From: an uncultured Bacillota bacterium
GTDB lineage: Bacteria > Bacillota > Clostridia > Oscillospirales > Oscillospiraceae
Length of the DNA: 64,000 nt
NCBI GenBank assembly: GCA_947426945.1
Contig: CANEFX010000014.1
Location: forward strand, 1 to 64,000
Direction: 5' to 3'
The notes below the pieces were generated by a model that saw only the letters and a list, made by a program, of their open reading frames with translations, made no database searches and was not told where the DNA came from. A program made the translations under genes and the position numbers. This document shows positions 34,643-41,930 of this stretch, piece by piece. Positions within the stretch are counted from its first letter, which is position 1, and each line of letters starts with the position of its first letter.

Positions 34643-35226
34643 TTGCCTGTCGGGAGCTGTGTGTCTCCTTTGGGGGCAAGGCCGTGCTGGACCGCTTCTC
34701 TCTTCAGCTCCCGGAGTCCGGCGTCACTGTCCTCAGCGGACCCTCTGGCTGCGGCAAGACTACCCTCCTGCGGGTGCTGGCTGGGCTGGAGAGGCCCCGG
34801 TGCGGTTCCATAGAGGGCATTCTCCCCCGGGAAACCGCCCTGCTCTTTCAGGACGACCGCCTTCTGCCCTGGCGGACAGTGGAGCAGCATCTCACCGATG
34901 TGCTGCCTCGAGAACGGCGGGGAGAGGTCCCCACTCTGCTGGCCCTGGCTGAGCTGGAGGGGGAGGAAGGAAGCTATCCCGCCGCCCTGTCCGGAGGAAT
35001 GTGCCGCCGTCTGGCTCTGGCCCGGTGCCTGGCCCTCCCGGCCCGGCTCTACCTGTTGGACGAGCCCTTTGCCGGAGTGGACCCGCTCCGGGCCCTGCGT
35101 ATCCTGGAACGGCTGAAGGCTCTTCCCGCCCCTGTTCTGCTGGTGAGCCACGAGGAGGCTGTTCTGTCCCGCGCCGGTCGGGTCATAGTGCTGGAGGGTC
35201 CTCCCCTTCGTAGCTGCCGCCTGTAA
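34639..35226 (+). CDS. ABC transporter ATP-binding protein (SsuB/TauB-like), short
   Basis: 195 aa from GTG 34639, which overlaps the permease stop (GTGA) and has GGGGTGGGG upstream. It carries Walker [12 protein letters not shown], a Q-loop ([11 protein letters not shown]), signature [27 protein letters not shown] with Walker B, and an H-loop ([10 protein letters not shown]). It is about 50 residues shorter than usual SsuB, mostly after the H-loop, but all ATPase motifs are present. Confidence 0.9.
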   Translation: MIACRELCVSFGGKAVLDRFSLQLPESGVTVLSGPSGCGKTTLLRVLAGLERPRCGSIEGILPRETALLFQDDRLLPWRTVEQHLTDVLPRERRGEVPTLLALAELEGEEGSYPAALSGGMCRRLALARCLALPARLYLLDEPFAGVDPLRALRILERLKALPAPVLLVSHEEAVLSRAGRVIVLEGPPLRSCRL

Positions 35227-35343
35227 AACTGTTTACAAAAAGTTCATTGGAACGTCATAGTTTCGCCTTATTCCCACGCTATGATGATACTGTAAACCAG
35301 ACAATCAAATGTATCTCCTTTCTCTCTCCTTTACAACACACAG

Positions 35344-35378
35344 GAATACGCCCTCAGCCGCTGGCTGAGGGCGTATTC
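35344..35378. terminator. Bidirectional terminator
   Basis: A perfect 16-bp stem GAATACGCCCTCAGCC/GGCTGAGGGCGTATTC with a 3-nt loop between the convergent ABC operon and TSCPD gene. Confidence 0.85.
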
Positions 35379-35394
35379 TGTTCTGCAAGCTTTT

Positions 35395-35637
35395 TTACAG
35401 CACCGTCTTCAGTGCCTGGGCAATCTGGTCTGGACAGGAGGTTGGCTTTGGCCCGCAGCGGATGCCCTCCAGACGACTTACCGCCTCCTCCACTTTCATC
35501 CCTTTCAGCAGGGAGGACAGTCCCTTCAGGTTGCCGTCACAGCCGCCCTCCACATGGACGTCCTGGATCACGCCCTCCTCCACCTGGATCTGAAACGCTC
35601 TGGAGCAGACGCCCCTTGGGGTATACCGGATCGTCAT
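35395..35637 (-). CDS. TSCPD-domain protein (TIGR03905 type)
   Basis: 80 aa from ATG 35637. The small domain resembles the C-terminal zinc-binding TSCPD module of some ribonucleotide reductases and stands alone in many Firmicutes. Visible marks are RYTPRGVCSRAFQI, VEGGCDGNLKGLSSLLKGM and the final CGPKPTSCPDQIAQAL, with the Cys residues that could bind metal. Function unknown. A perfect TGTCGAA Spo0A box lies about 40 bp upstream, and spo0A is the next gene. Confidence 0.82.
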   Translation of the reverse strand: MTIRYTPRGVCSRAFQIQVEEGVIQDVHVEGGCDGNLKGLSSLLKGMKVEEAVSRLEGIRCGPKPTSCPDQIAQALKTVL

Positions 35638-35673
35638 ATCAGCAAATGCCTCTCTTTCCAAAAGTCCGCATAA

Positions 35674-35680
35674 CTTCGAC
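35674..35680 (-). promoter_or_regulatory. Spo0A box (0A box) upstream of the TSCPD gene
   Basis: TTTTGTCGAA on the minus strand contains the exact 0A core TGTCGAA. It lies 37 bp before the TSCPD start codon, downstream of spo0A. Confidence 0.55.
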
Positions 35681-35759
35681 AAAATTCAGCAAATCTCGCC
35701 GCCGCCCGCGTGTATACTGGGATGATAACAGACTTTAATCCGAAAGGCAAGCCCGTTTC

Positions 35760-36524
35760 TTATCCCAAACTCTTTTTCCGTTCCAGCTGAAGCCGGTCTG
35801 CAATCATGGCAATAAACTCCGAATTGGTGGGCTTTCCTTTCGCGTTGGAAACGGTATAGCCGAAATACTTCTGCAGGGTTTCCAGGTCGCCCCGATCCCA
35901 GGCCACCTCAATGGCGTGGCGGATGGCCCGCTCCACCCGGCTGGCCGTCGTCCCGAAGCGCTTGGCTACTTCGGGATAGAGCACCTTGGTCACCGCATTG
36001 ATTACGTCCATGTCCTTGACAGCGATAATAATTGCCTCCCGCAGATACTGGTAGCCCTTGATATGGGCCGGTACCCCCACCTCGTGGATGATGGCGGTCA
36101 CGCGAGCCTCCAGGTCGGCGCCGTCATCCTGCTCCGGCTCCAGGCCGCCCGAGGTCATCACCTGCCGCAGCCGCTCCGCCACCGAGCTGATCCGGCAGGG
36201 CTTGGTGATAAAGAAATCCGCGCCCCTGGCGGCGGCAGCATCCACTACATTCCCCTTGATGTAGCTGGATAAAATCAGCACCTTGGGCCGGTTCTTCTGC
36301 TGGGCAAAGGCGTCCAGAACATCAAGCCCGTCCATTCCGCCGGTCAGAACCATATCCATGACCACGGCATCCGGCTGGTCTCTGCGCACCATACGCACCA
36401 GTTCCCCGCCGTCTCCGGTCTCGCCAATAACCTGAAAATCCGGTTCATCTGACAGCGCCCGTACCAGACTCTGTCTGAACTCTGCTCCGGTATCCGCCAC
36501 TGCGATTCGTTTGACAGTTTCCAT
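35760..36524 (-). CDS. spo0A: Stage 0 sporulation response regulator Spo0A
   Basis: 254 aa from ATG 36524; a second ATG two codons upstream (36530) is too close to the AAGGAAG site. The receiver domain (~1-125) has the phospho-acceptor Asp in [15 protein letters not shown] and a conserved Lys in FFITKPC. After a linker, the Spo0A-specific DNA-binding domain (~150-254) shows [37 protein letters not shown] and [14 protein letters not shown]. It is the master activator of sporulation. The gene has its own promoter and a structured leader; spoIVB is not next to it. Confidence 0.97.
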   Translation of the reverse strand: METVKRIAVADTGAEFRQSLVRALSDEPDFQVIGETGDGGELVRMVRRDQPDAVVMDMVLTGGMDGLDVLDAFAQQKNRPKVLILSSYIKGNVVDAAAARGADFFITKPCRISSVAERLRQVMTSGGLEPEQDDGADLEARVTAIIHEVGVPAHIKGYQYLREAIIIAVKDMDVINAVTKVLYPEVAKRFGTTASRVERAIRHAIEVAWDRGDLETLQKYFGYTVSNAKGKPTNSEFIAMIADRLQLERKKSLG

Positions 36525-36563
36525 TGTCATTCTTCCTTTCCTCTAATCATTTAAAATTTGTGA

Positions 36564-36616
36564 CGGCCGGCAAAAGTTCCCGACTTCGCTCACTCCCGGT
36601 TCATTTCGACCGGCCG
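36564..36616 (-). promoter_or_regulatory. Long stem-loop at the 5' end of spo0A mRNA
   Basis: Perfect outer arms CGGCCGG/CCGGCCG enclose 39 nt with a further CCGGG/TCGGG-type pairing. The stem begins at the predicted transcription start and ends about 40 nt before the ATG. The remaining part of the 413-bp gap (36525-36937) holds this, the spo0A promoter, AT-rich sequence with no ORF of note, and the pyruvate kinase-like gene's promoter. Confidence 0.5.
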
Positions 36617-36621
36617 CCTAC

Positions 36622-36650
36622 AATCTATCACAGAATGACAAAATATGCAA
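36622..36650 (-). promoter_or_regulatory. Sigma-A promoter of spo0A
   Basis: On the minus strand TTGCAT (36645-36650), a 17-bp spacer and TAGATT (36622-36627). An AGTCGAA Spo0A-like box (36690-36696) lies about 75 bp upstream of the predicted start. Confidence 0.65.
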
Positions 36651-36881
36651 GGCATTTTTACAATTTTTATGGTACTTTTTATCAGTATATTCGACTATTT
36701 TCTTGTATAAACAAAACATATTCTTAAATTTGCGAACTTTTACGGTCCGTGCGGATTTCTACGCCTCAGCCTCCTCTGAACGCCGAACACCAGGGGTCCG
36801 CCCTCTTCCAACTTCCGCCCGGTCCGCGCCACGGACAGAGTCCCCGGCACAGCCCCGGTCTAACAATTTTAAAATCTTCCA

Positions 36882-36910
36882 TTGACTTCCCGCTCCTCCG
36901 GCCCCATAAT
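36882..36910 (+). promoter_or_regulatory. Sigma-A promoter of the pyruvate kinase-like gene
   Basis: TTGACT (36882-36887), a 17-bp spacer and CATAAT (36905-36910), 28 bp before the GTG start. Confidence 0.75.
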
Positions 36911-36937
36911 AAAAAGCTGAAAAGGAGGGGAACACCA

Positions 36938-37921
36938 GTGGAATATTACGCTACTCTGGGCAGTCCCTGCGCCCGGCGCGATGTGATGGACGGACTGTTT
37001 CAGGCAGGTATGACGGGCATTCGTGTGAATCTGTCCCATACCAGCCTGTCAAAATGCGCCCCGCTGCTGGAGGAGACATACTGGCCCGCCGCCCGCCAGG
37101 CAGGAAAGGAAACCGCCCACCTGATCCTGGACCTTCAGGGACCGGAGCTTCGCATCGGAGAACTAACCCGCCCGGTTCAACTACGGGAGGGGGACGATAT
37201 CCTGCTGGGAGACGGCGGTATCCCTGTCCCACAGGGTATTCTCCAAACCGCCCGGCCGGGCCAGCAGCTGTCCATCGACGACGGTGCTCTGCTACTGGAG
37301 GTCAAGCGCGCCGCCTCCGCTGTCCTGCTGTGCCGGGTCCTGCGGGGCGGGCCGCTGCTCAGCAGAAAGAGTCTTTCCCTCCTGGGGACCGAGATCGACA
37401 CACCCACGCTTACCACCGACGATCTGGACAATCTGTCGCAGGCCGGCCGGCTGGGCGTAACCCACATCCTTCAGCCATTTGTCCGCGGCCGTCGGGATGT
37501 AGAGGTCCTGCGGCAGACTCTGGAAGGGCTGGGCCTGAAGCAGATTCAAATTATGGCCAAGATCGAGAATGGCCTGGGCCTGGACCATCTGGACGAGATT
37601 ACAGAGACGGCCGATCAGATCTGCATCGCCCGGGGAGATTTGGGCAACTCCATCCCCCTATGGAAGCTTCCCGCCATTCAAAAAAACATTGCGTCACGAT
37701 GCCGGGCGCAGAAAAAGCCCTTTTGCCTGGTCACTCAACTGCTCTGGTCTATGGAACAGCGCCCCATTCCTACCCGGGCTGAGGTGTGTGATATTTACAA
37801 TGGTGTACTGGACGGAGCAGACGCCCTTATGCTCACCGGTGAGACCGCTGCGGGCAAATGGCCTGTTCAGGCCATGCGCTATCTGGTCAGAACCGCTCAG
37901 GAGGCGCTGAACACAATATAA
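36938..37921 (+). CDS. Pyruvate kinase-like protein lacking the C-terminal domain
   Basis: 327 aa from GTG 36938 (AGGAGGGG 7 nt upstream). The catalytic barrel is recognisable: TGIRVNLSHTS (usual IRLNFSHG), LDLQGPELRIG, MAKIENG with the catalytic Lys, QICIARGDLGNSIPL and ADALMLTGETAAGKWP. The sequence stops after the barrel, so the ~130-residue C-terminal allosteric/tetramer domain of normal enzymes (~470 aa or more) is absent. Several signature residues differ, so it may be a divergent or non-canonical kinase. The main pyruvate kinase is presumably elsewhere. Confidence 0.85.
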   Translation: MEYYATLGSPCARRDVMDGLFQAGMTGIRVNLSHTSLSKCAPLLEETYWPAARQAGKETAHLILDLQGPELRIGELTRPVQLREGDDILLGDGGIPVPQGILQTARPGQQLSIDDGALLLEVKRAASAVLLCRVLRGGPLLSRKSLSLLGTEIDTPTLTTDDLDNLSQAGRLGVTHILQPFVRGRRDVEVLRQTLEGLGLKQIQIMAKIENGLGLDHLDEITETADQICIARGDLGNSIPLWKLPAIQKNIASRCRAQKKPFCLVTQLLWSMEQRPIPTRAEVCDIYNGVLDGADALMLTGETAAGKWPVQAMRYLVRTAQEALNTI

Positions 37922-37956
37922 AAACGGGGACCGTTTTCCGGTCCCCGTTTTCTTTG
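37921..37956 (+). terminator. Terminator of the pyruvate kinase-like gene
   Basis: A perfect 12-bp stem AAAACGGGGACC/GGTCCCCGTTTT with a 7-nt loop, followed by ctttg; the stop codon overlaps the ascending arm. Confidence 0.88.
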
Positions 37957-38062
37957 CTGAAGCGTCCGGAATATCCCGGACCGTTCGGCAAATTGCGCAC
38001 CTCCAAAATTTAGGACGTACGGCTCTATTGATCGGTGATAATCCGCCTTAGAAAGGGGTAAA

Positions 38063-39775
38063 TTACTTCAGGCCGTTCTCGTAGGACTCAATCATTTTCT
38101 TAAACGTGTGACCCGTACGACCAGCGTGCCGCTGGACCCCCTGGGCGCTGCGCGCCGCGCTCTCTCGAAAGCTTTGCAGATACTTTTCGGTGGATTCCCC
38201 GGTAAAAATCTTGATTTGCAGGCGTAGTGAACCATCCTCCTCCGGGGTAGCGAAAATCTTGTCGATATATCTATCCACAAACTCCTTGCTGATGAGTCCC
38301 TGAGCGGCATCCCGCTCCGCCTCCCGGAGCACCCGGCGGATGGTGTCGATCTGCTTGCGGAAGTCCTCCTTGGACAACTGCCGCTGTTCCAGATCGTAAA
38401 TTTGACGCTCGGCCTCGCTGATCTCTTTGTCGCAGTCCTTGTTCATGGACAGGAAGTCCCGGTCGGAGAGCTGGCCGGAGGCGTTGTACCCCAGGAGCTT
38501 GCTTTTTTTCTTCTGGGCCAGCTCGATCTGCTGACGTAGTGCGGCGATCTGCTTGGCGGTGCCCTCCCCATCCCCCAGTGCCTTGTACATCTCGATGTAC
38601 TCCTCCACCAAGGCCTGGGCGTCTGCCTCGGTCTCCCGGAACACCTCAAAGAGCAGGGGCTTCAGCTCCTCCTCGTAGACGGCGAAGGAGGGGCAGGAGT
38701 CCGCCCCATTTTTGATCTTGCCGGAGCACACCCACTTGCTGTTTTTATTCCCCTGCCGGTCCACCGACTCCCGCCGGTAGTAGGCCGCGCCGCAGTAGGT
38801 GCAGTAGAGCTTGCCTGTGAGGAGGTTGGCGTGGTTGCAGATGCCCTGTCGGCCCTTCACGTCCTCGCTGCGCTTTTTCAGGACGGCGTTGGCCCTGTCC
38901 CACAACTCCTCGGGGACAATGGCCGGGACAATCTCCCCTGTCTCATCCTTGAACATCACCCACTCCTCCGGTGGGAGGAATTTCTGCTTCTTGGTGAACA
39001 AATCGATCACTTTCACCTTGTTGCCCACATAGTAGCCCTTGTATTTTGGGTTGGAGATCATCCCCGACATGGTGGTGTGGGCAATCTTTTTTCCATTGTG
39101 GTTGCGATAGCCCTTGTCCCAGAATAGCGTCTCGATCTGCTTCATGGAGTAGTCCCCAGTGGCGTACAGCTCGAACAGCTCCTGGACCATGGGGGCCTCG
39201 TCCTCGTCGATGACCAGCCGCCCTCCGTCCTTGACATAGCCGAAGATGCGGCTGTTACCCAGCACCACACCATTTTTGATTGCCTGGGCATGACCGAACT
39301 TCACACGGCCCGACAGCTTCCGCAGCTCGTCCTGGGCGATGCCGGACATGATGGTCAGGCGAAGCTCGCTGTCCTCGTCGAAGGTGTTGATGTTGTCGTT
39401 CTGGAAGAACACCCCCACTCCGGCGCTGAGCAGCTCCCGAGTGTAGAGGATGGAGTCCAGGGTGTTGCGGGCAAAACGAGTGATTTCCTTGGTGATGATG
39501 AGGTCGAACAGACCCGCCTTGCCGTCCTCCACCATGCGGTGGAAGTCCTCCCGCTTTTTCGTGGTGGCGGCAGACAGGCCCTCGTCCACATAACCTGGCA
39601 CATACTCCCAGGCAGAGTTTTTCCGGATGAACTCCTCATAGTAGCTCACCTGGTTGCCCAGGGAGTTGAGCTGCTCGTCACTCTCGGAGGACACCCGGGC
39701 GTAGAAGGTCACCCGTAAAGGGATATCGTAAATTGATTTGGTGCGCAGAGCTTGCCGAATGCTGTGTATGTCCAT
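38063..39775 (-). CDS. Large serine recombinase (integrase of the island)
   Basis: 570 aa. The N-terminal resolvase domain has the nucleophile Ser in FYARVSSESDEQ and IITKEITRFARNTLDSI; the recombinase domain (~185-290) and zinc ribbon (LYCTYCGAAYYRRES...CSGKIKNGADSC, ~330-370) follow. A coiled coil comes next, as in TnpX/TndX and phage integrases. It catalyses integration and excision through a Ser-DNA intermediate. Its position at the island edge and its own promoter fit an integrase. The left attachment site should lie between 37.95 and 38.06 kb. Confidence 0.92.
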   Translation of the reverse strand: MDIHSIRQALRTKSIYDIPLRVTFYARVSSESDEQLNSLGNQVSYYEEFIRKNSAWEYVPGYVDEGLSAATTKKREDFHRMVEDGKAGLFDLIITKEITRFARNTLDSILYTRELLSAGVGVFFQNDNINTFDEDSELRLTIMSGIAQDELRKLSGRVKFGHAQAIKNGVVLGNSRIFGYVKDGGRLVIDEDEAPMVQELFELYATGDYSMKQIETLFWDKGYRNHNGKKIAHTTMSGMISNPKYKGYYVGNKVKVIDLFTKKQKFLPPEEWVMFKDETGEIVPAIVPEELWDRANAVLKKRSEDVKGRQGICNHANLLTGKLYCTYCGAAYYRRESVDRQGNKNSKWVCSGKIKNGADSCPSFAVYEEELKPLLFEVFRETEADAQALVEEYIEMYKALGDGEGTAKQIAALRQQIELAQKKKSKLLGYNASGQLSDRDFLSMNKDCDKEISEAERQIYDLEQRQLSKEDFRKQIDTIRRVLREAERDAAQGLISKEFVDRYIDKIFATPEEDGSLRLQIKIFTGESTEKYLQSFRESAARSAQGVQRHAGRTGHTFKKMIESYENGLK

Positions 39776-39818
39776 AGCTCGTCTCCTCTTTATTTCGTTT
39801 TATCATCTTCTATATTGC

Positions 39819-39847
39819 AGTATATCACATAGCATGAAGCAAGGCAA
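39819..39847 (-). promoter_or_regulatory. Sigma-A-like promoter of the serine recombinase
   Basis: TTGCCT (39842-39847), a 17-bp spacer and TATACT (39819-39824) on the minus strand, about 45 bp before the ATG. Confidence 0.6.
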
Positions 39848-39848
39848 G

Positions 39849-39877
39849 GGGGGACTGCGAATAAATCGCAGTCCCCC
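39849..39877 (-). terminator. Hairpin between the 53-aa gene and the recombinase gene
   Basis: A perfect 12-bp stem GGGGGACTGCGA/TCGCAGTCCCCC with a 5-nt loop, directly after the small gene's stop. There is no clear T-tract, but the recombinase promoter begins just after it. Confidence 0.6.
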
Positions 39878-39887
39878 GCTGTCTCGA

Positions 39888-40049
39888 TCAGGTCATGGTT
39901 ATTTTCCAGCTGTCAATTTTCAGCGCCATCCTGTTGCGCTCCCGCTCCGTGATGATGCCCTTCTCATACAGCTCCCGGTTGTAGTAGGACAGCCACACCT
40001 TTGCCGCTGTCTCTTTTCTGCGCTGTTCGTTGAACTTCTGCTCAGACAT
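39888..40049 (-). CDS. 53-aa helical protein (SHOCT-like)
   Basis: Too short for the track. ATG 40047-40049 has GGGAGGGAC 6 nt upstream; stop TGA at 39888-39890. The product starts MSEQKFNEQRRKETAAKVW and contains ELYEKGIITERERNRMALKI, a pattern like the short SHOCT module (L-x-K-G-I-I-T-x-E-E). It lies upstream of the recombinase and could assist excision, as small genes near serine recombinases often do; this is inference. Confidence 0.65.
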   Translation of the reverse strand: MSEQKFNEQRRKETAAKVWLSYYNRELYEKGIITERERNRMALKIDSWKITMT

Positions 40050-40149
40050 GACCGTCCCTCCCTTCCCTGAAATAATTTCCGTATTTTACCTGCTTTATAC
40101 CCTTGACAATAGGCCTCTCCTTTCTTCCCGCACCAGCGGGATAACAAAA

Positions 40150-40175
40150 AGCAGACCATCATCACATGGTCTGCT
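40150..40175 (-). terminator. Terminator of the mobilization operon
   Basis: A perfect 10-bp stem AGCAGACCAT/ATGGTCTGCT with a 6-nt loop, followed on the minus strand by tttttgttat. The TGA of the 73-aa ORF (40162-40164) lies in the loop. Confidence 0.8.
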
Positions 40176-40383
40176 GCCAGGTTTGTTCTTCTTCGTGGTC
40201 GTCCTCTTTGTGACCGAGGGCAATTTTCTTTTCCCGTTCTCTGCGGAGTGTCTTGCTGTCGGCGTGCTTGTGTGCAGTTGTGGCATCGCTTATGGGAACA
40301 GGGTTGTCAGACCGTTCCAGAGCGTGGCCCAGCTGTACCACAGCGCCAGCAATCCCAACAGCGTCGCCGGAATCAATAGCCAC
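40162..40383 (-). CDS. Possible small charged protein at the end of the mob operon
   Basis: Up to 73 aa. Only the last ~40 residues look protein-like (ATTAHKHADSKTLRREREKK, ending TWQQTM); the first part overlaps the upstream TM-protein gene in another frame, and a true start within 40250-40300 is not obvious (no ATG). Its stop falls in the operon terminator loop, as a genuine last gene might. Function unknown. Confidence 0.35.
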   Translation of the reverse strand: MAIDSGDAVGIAGAVVQLGHALERSDNPVPISDATTAHKHADSKTLRREREKKIALGHKEDDHEEEQTWQQTM

Positions 40384-40709
40384 TCCGGTGAAGGGCGGGG
40401 AAGTCGGATCGTTGACAGAAAAAAGCGCCGCTCTTTCTTCTTCCTAGCCTGTTCCAGCAGACTGCGGATCACCTTTGCCTCCCGGATTAGCTCCGCCGTC
40501 TGCTCCTGGGTCGCCCAGGACTTGGGCCTTGCGGCGATCTCCTCCAACAGAAGCACCTGCTCCGCCAGGAGTCCTCCCATCGCCGTCAGTGCGGCGGTCA
40601 GCTCTAACCACTCCTCCGCCGTGGGATGCTGTGTCTCCGTGGCAGGCCTCTGCGTATTCCGCCGGCGCAGTTCCTCTATGGATAACTGCCTGTCGGATTC
40701 TGAACTCAA
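40290..40709 (-). CDS. C-terminally membrane-anchored mobilization protein nested in the relaxase gene (MobB-like arrangement)
   Basis: 139 aa from TTG 40709, which has AAGGAG 10 nt upstream inside the relaxase reading frame. The first ~90 residues are helical and charged (LSIEELRRRNTQRP, LLAEQVLLLEEIAARPKSW), and one transmembrane helix near the end (EWLLIPATLLGLLALWYSW) would anchor it. It overlaps the relaxase 3' end by 266 bp in a different frame. In RSF1010, mobB is likewise encoded within mobA and makes a membrane protein that aids mobilization. No sequence homology to MobB is claimed. Confidence 0.6.
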   Translation of the reverse strand: MSSESDRQLSIEELRRRNTQRPATETQHPTAEEWLELTAALTAMGGLLAEQVLLLEEIAARPKSWATQEQTAELIREAKVIRSLLEQARKKKERRFFLSTIRLPRPSPEWLLIPATLLGLLALWYSWATLWNGLTTLFP

Positions 40710-41463
40710 GCTCCATCCTCTCCTTCAAATATTTTTCATCGTGGAGCCGATCATCCCTGCACCTCATGCCACTGGGGGTAGTGTAGGTGATATTCTTTCG
40801 GCTGTCCGTCCAGCGGACATCATAGCCTTCGCTGCGCATCAGCGCAATGAACTCCTCCCGGTTGCGGGCGTACCGCATACACTCGTCGATGGTGTTCATC
40901 AGCCGGAACTTCAAGCTCTCTCCTCTGGCGGCGGTGTGGTACTCCGCCCCGGACATCGACTTAACCTTTCGTCTTTTCTGAGGTTGGAACACCGGCAGAC
41001 CGAACTCCATACACACCTGGTCATTACGCTGGCGCAGCTGTGTCAGCTCCTGCTCGCTGATGTGCAGTTTCTTCCCGTCCTCAAAGCTGACACTGTTGAT
41101 AAGGAAGTGGGAGTGGATGTGGTCCCGATCCAAGTGGGTACAGACCAGCACCTCCCGTCCCTGAAACCACTCGGCCAGCTTCAGTGCGGCGGCGTGTGCA
41201 GTTACAGGGTCCACGTCCTCGTCCGCCGGGAAGGACTGCACCATGTGATAGAACATCGTGCCGCCCTCCTTGTGGTACAGCAGCTTGGTGCGTAGGAAGT
41301 CATCGTAGACGCTCTCCGGACGGCAGTTGACGCCGCTGACCAGCTGGCGGCCCTCCCACAGTATTTTCTTCTCCTGCTGTGTGTATTTCATCACCGCTCC
41401 CATACAGGCGCGGTTCTGGCCCTTGGGGTAGTTGGTGAAGTGGATGATTGCTATCTTCTCCAC
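40444..41463 (-). CDS. Relaxase / mobilization nuclease (MobA/VirD2 family)
   Basis: 339 aa from GTG 41463, overlapping the mobC end. Nicks oriT and pilots the strand during conjugative transfer. The metal-binding triad is clear in CTHLDRDHIHSHFLINSV (H-x-D...H-x-H), and an N-terminal HFTNYPKGQNRACMGAVMKY segment may hold the nucleophilic Tyr. The last ~85 residues are Gly/Arg-rich and overlap another gene, so the family-like part ends near residue 250. It depends on a helper conjugation machine; no coupling protein or type IV secretion gene is present. Confidence 0.88.
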   Translation of the reverse strand: MEKIAIIHFTNYPKGQNRACMGAVMKYTQQEKKILWEGRQLVSGVNCRPESVYDDFLRTKLLYHKEGGTMFYHMVQSFPADEDVDPVTAHAAALKLAEWFQGREVLVCTHLDRDHIHSHFLINSVSFEDGKKLHISEQELTQLRQRNDQVCMEFGLPVFQPQKRRKVKSMSGAEYHTAARGESLKFRLMNTIDECMRYARNREEFIALMRSEGYDVRWTDSRKNITYTTPSGMRCRDDRLHDEKYLKERMELEFRIRQAVIHRGTAPAEYAEACHGDTASHGGGVVRADRRTDGDGRTPGGAGASVGGDRRKAQVLGDPGADGGANPGGKGDPQSAGTG

Positions 41464-41768
41464 CTCCCCCGCTCCTGGATCTCTCGCAGAGTAGCACTGA
41501 TTTCGGCCAGCTCCTGTGTCATGCCGTCCAGGTTGGCAACACTGATGCGGCCCATGTTAGCCAGCATTATCAGCTGGTTCAGGTTGCCACCAATGGCCCG
41601 GAGTTGTTTGGCCACTTCTTTCAGGTCCTCAATCACCACCACCTGACGGCCCAGGCAGCAGCGGGTGACGTAGTCACTCTGAGACAGGTGAGCCTGCTTT
41701 GCTTTTTTCCTGATAGTATCCAAATCGCTGGAGGCAATCCGGACGCTGAATGTGGTATCTTTTTTCAT
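41451..41768 (-). CDS. MobC-like relaxosome accessory protein
   Basis: 105 aa. The N-terminal ribbon-helix-helix-like part (FSVRIASSDLDTIRKKAKQA) binds DNA; the C-terminal part has the MobC signature QLRAIGGNLNQLIMLANMGR. It binds oriT next to the relaxase. Its stop overlaps the relaxase GTG. It starts just downstream of a repeat-rich non-coding stretch. Confidence 0.87.
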   Translation of the reverse strand: MKKDTTFSVRIASSDLDTIRKKAKQAHLSQSDYVTRCCLGRQVVVIEDLKEVAKQLRAIGGNLNQLIMLANMGRISVANLDGMTQELAEISATLREIQERGRWRR

Positions 41769-41930
41769 CGTTCCTCCGTTCTAAAGTGGGTCCGGGCTTC
41801 TGCCCGGAAAAGCGTTTGGCGGGCGGCGGCGAAGGCCGGCGTCCAGACAAACGCGATGCTGGCTTTCTCCTAAAGGAGAAAATTTCGCTCCTCTCAGCCC
41901 GCCGCATAAGGAGGCAATCGGGCAGTGTCT
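41769..41930 (-). other. Candidate oriT region
   Basis: A 160-bp non-coding stretch upstream of mobC with two close inverted repeats, CCGGGC-ttct-GCCCGG and TTTCTCC-taaa-GGAGAAA, separated by a GC-rich segment. Position (just upstream of mobC-mobA) and repeats fit an oriT; no nick-site consensus was matched. Confidence 0.4.

Noticed and set aside
37953-38062. att direct repeats matching the SASP side
   Set aside because: I compared this gap with 53.43-53.55 kb by eye and found no convincing shared core; element ends are left approximate.
38063-39775. Prophage integrase
   Set aside because: No phage structural, packaging or lysis genes accompany the recombinase; mobilization genes do.
40030-41295. 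421-aa plus-strand ORF across the mob genes
   Set aside because: Antisense to three genes with motifs (relaxase H-x-D...H-x-H); low-complexity content.
40444-41463. Relaxase and nested TM ORF read as one frameshifted gene
   Set aside because: The nested frame has its own Shine-Dalgarno and a protein-like start; separate overlapping genes explain the data without assuming an error. Not fully excluded.
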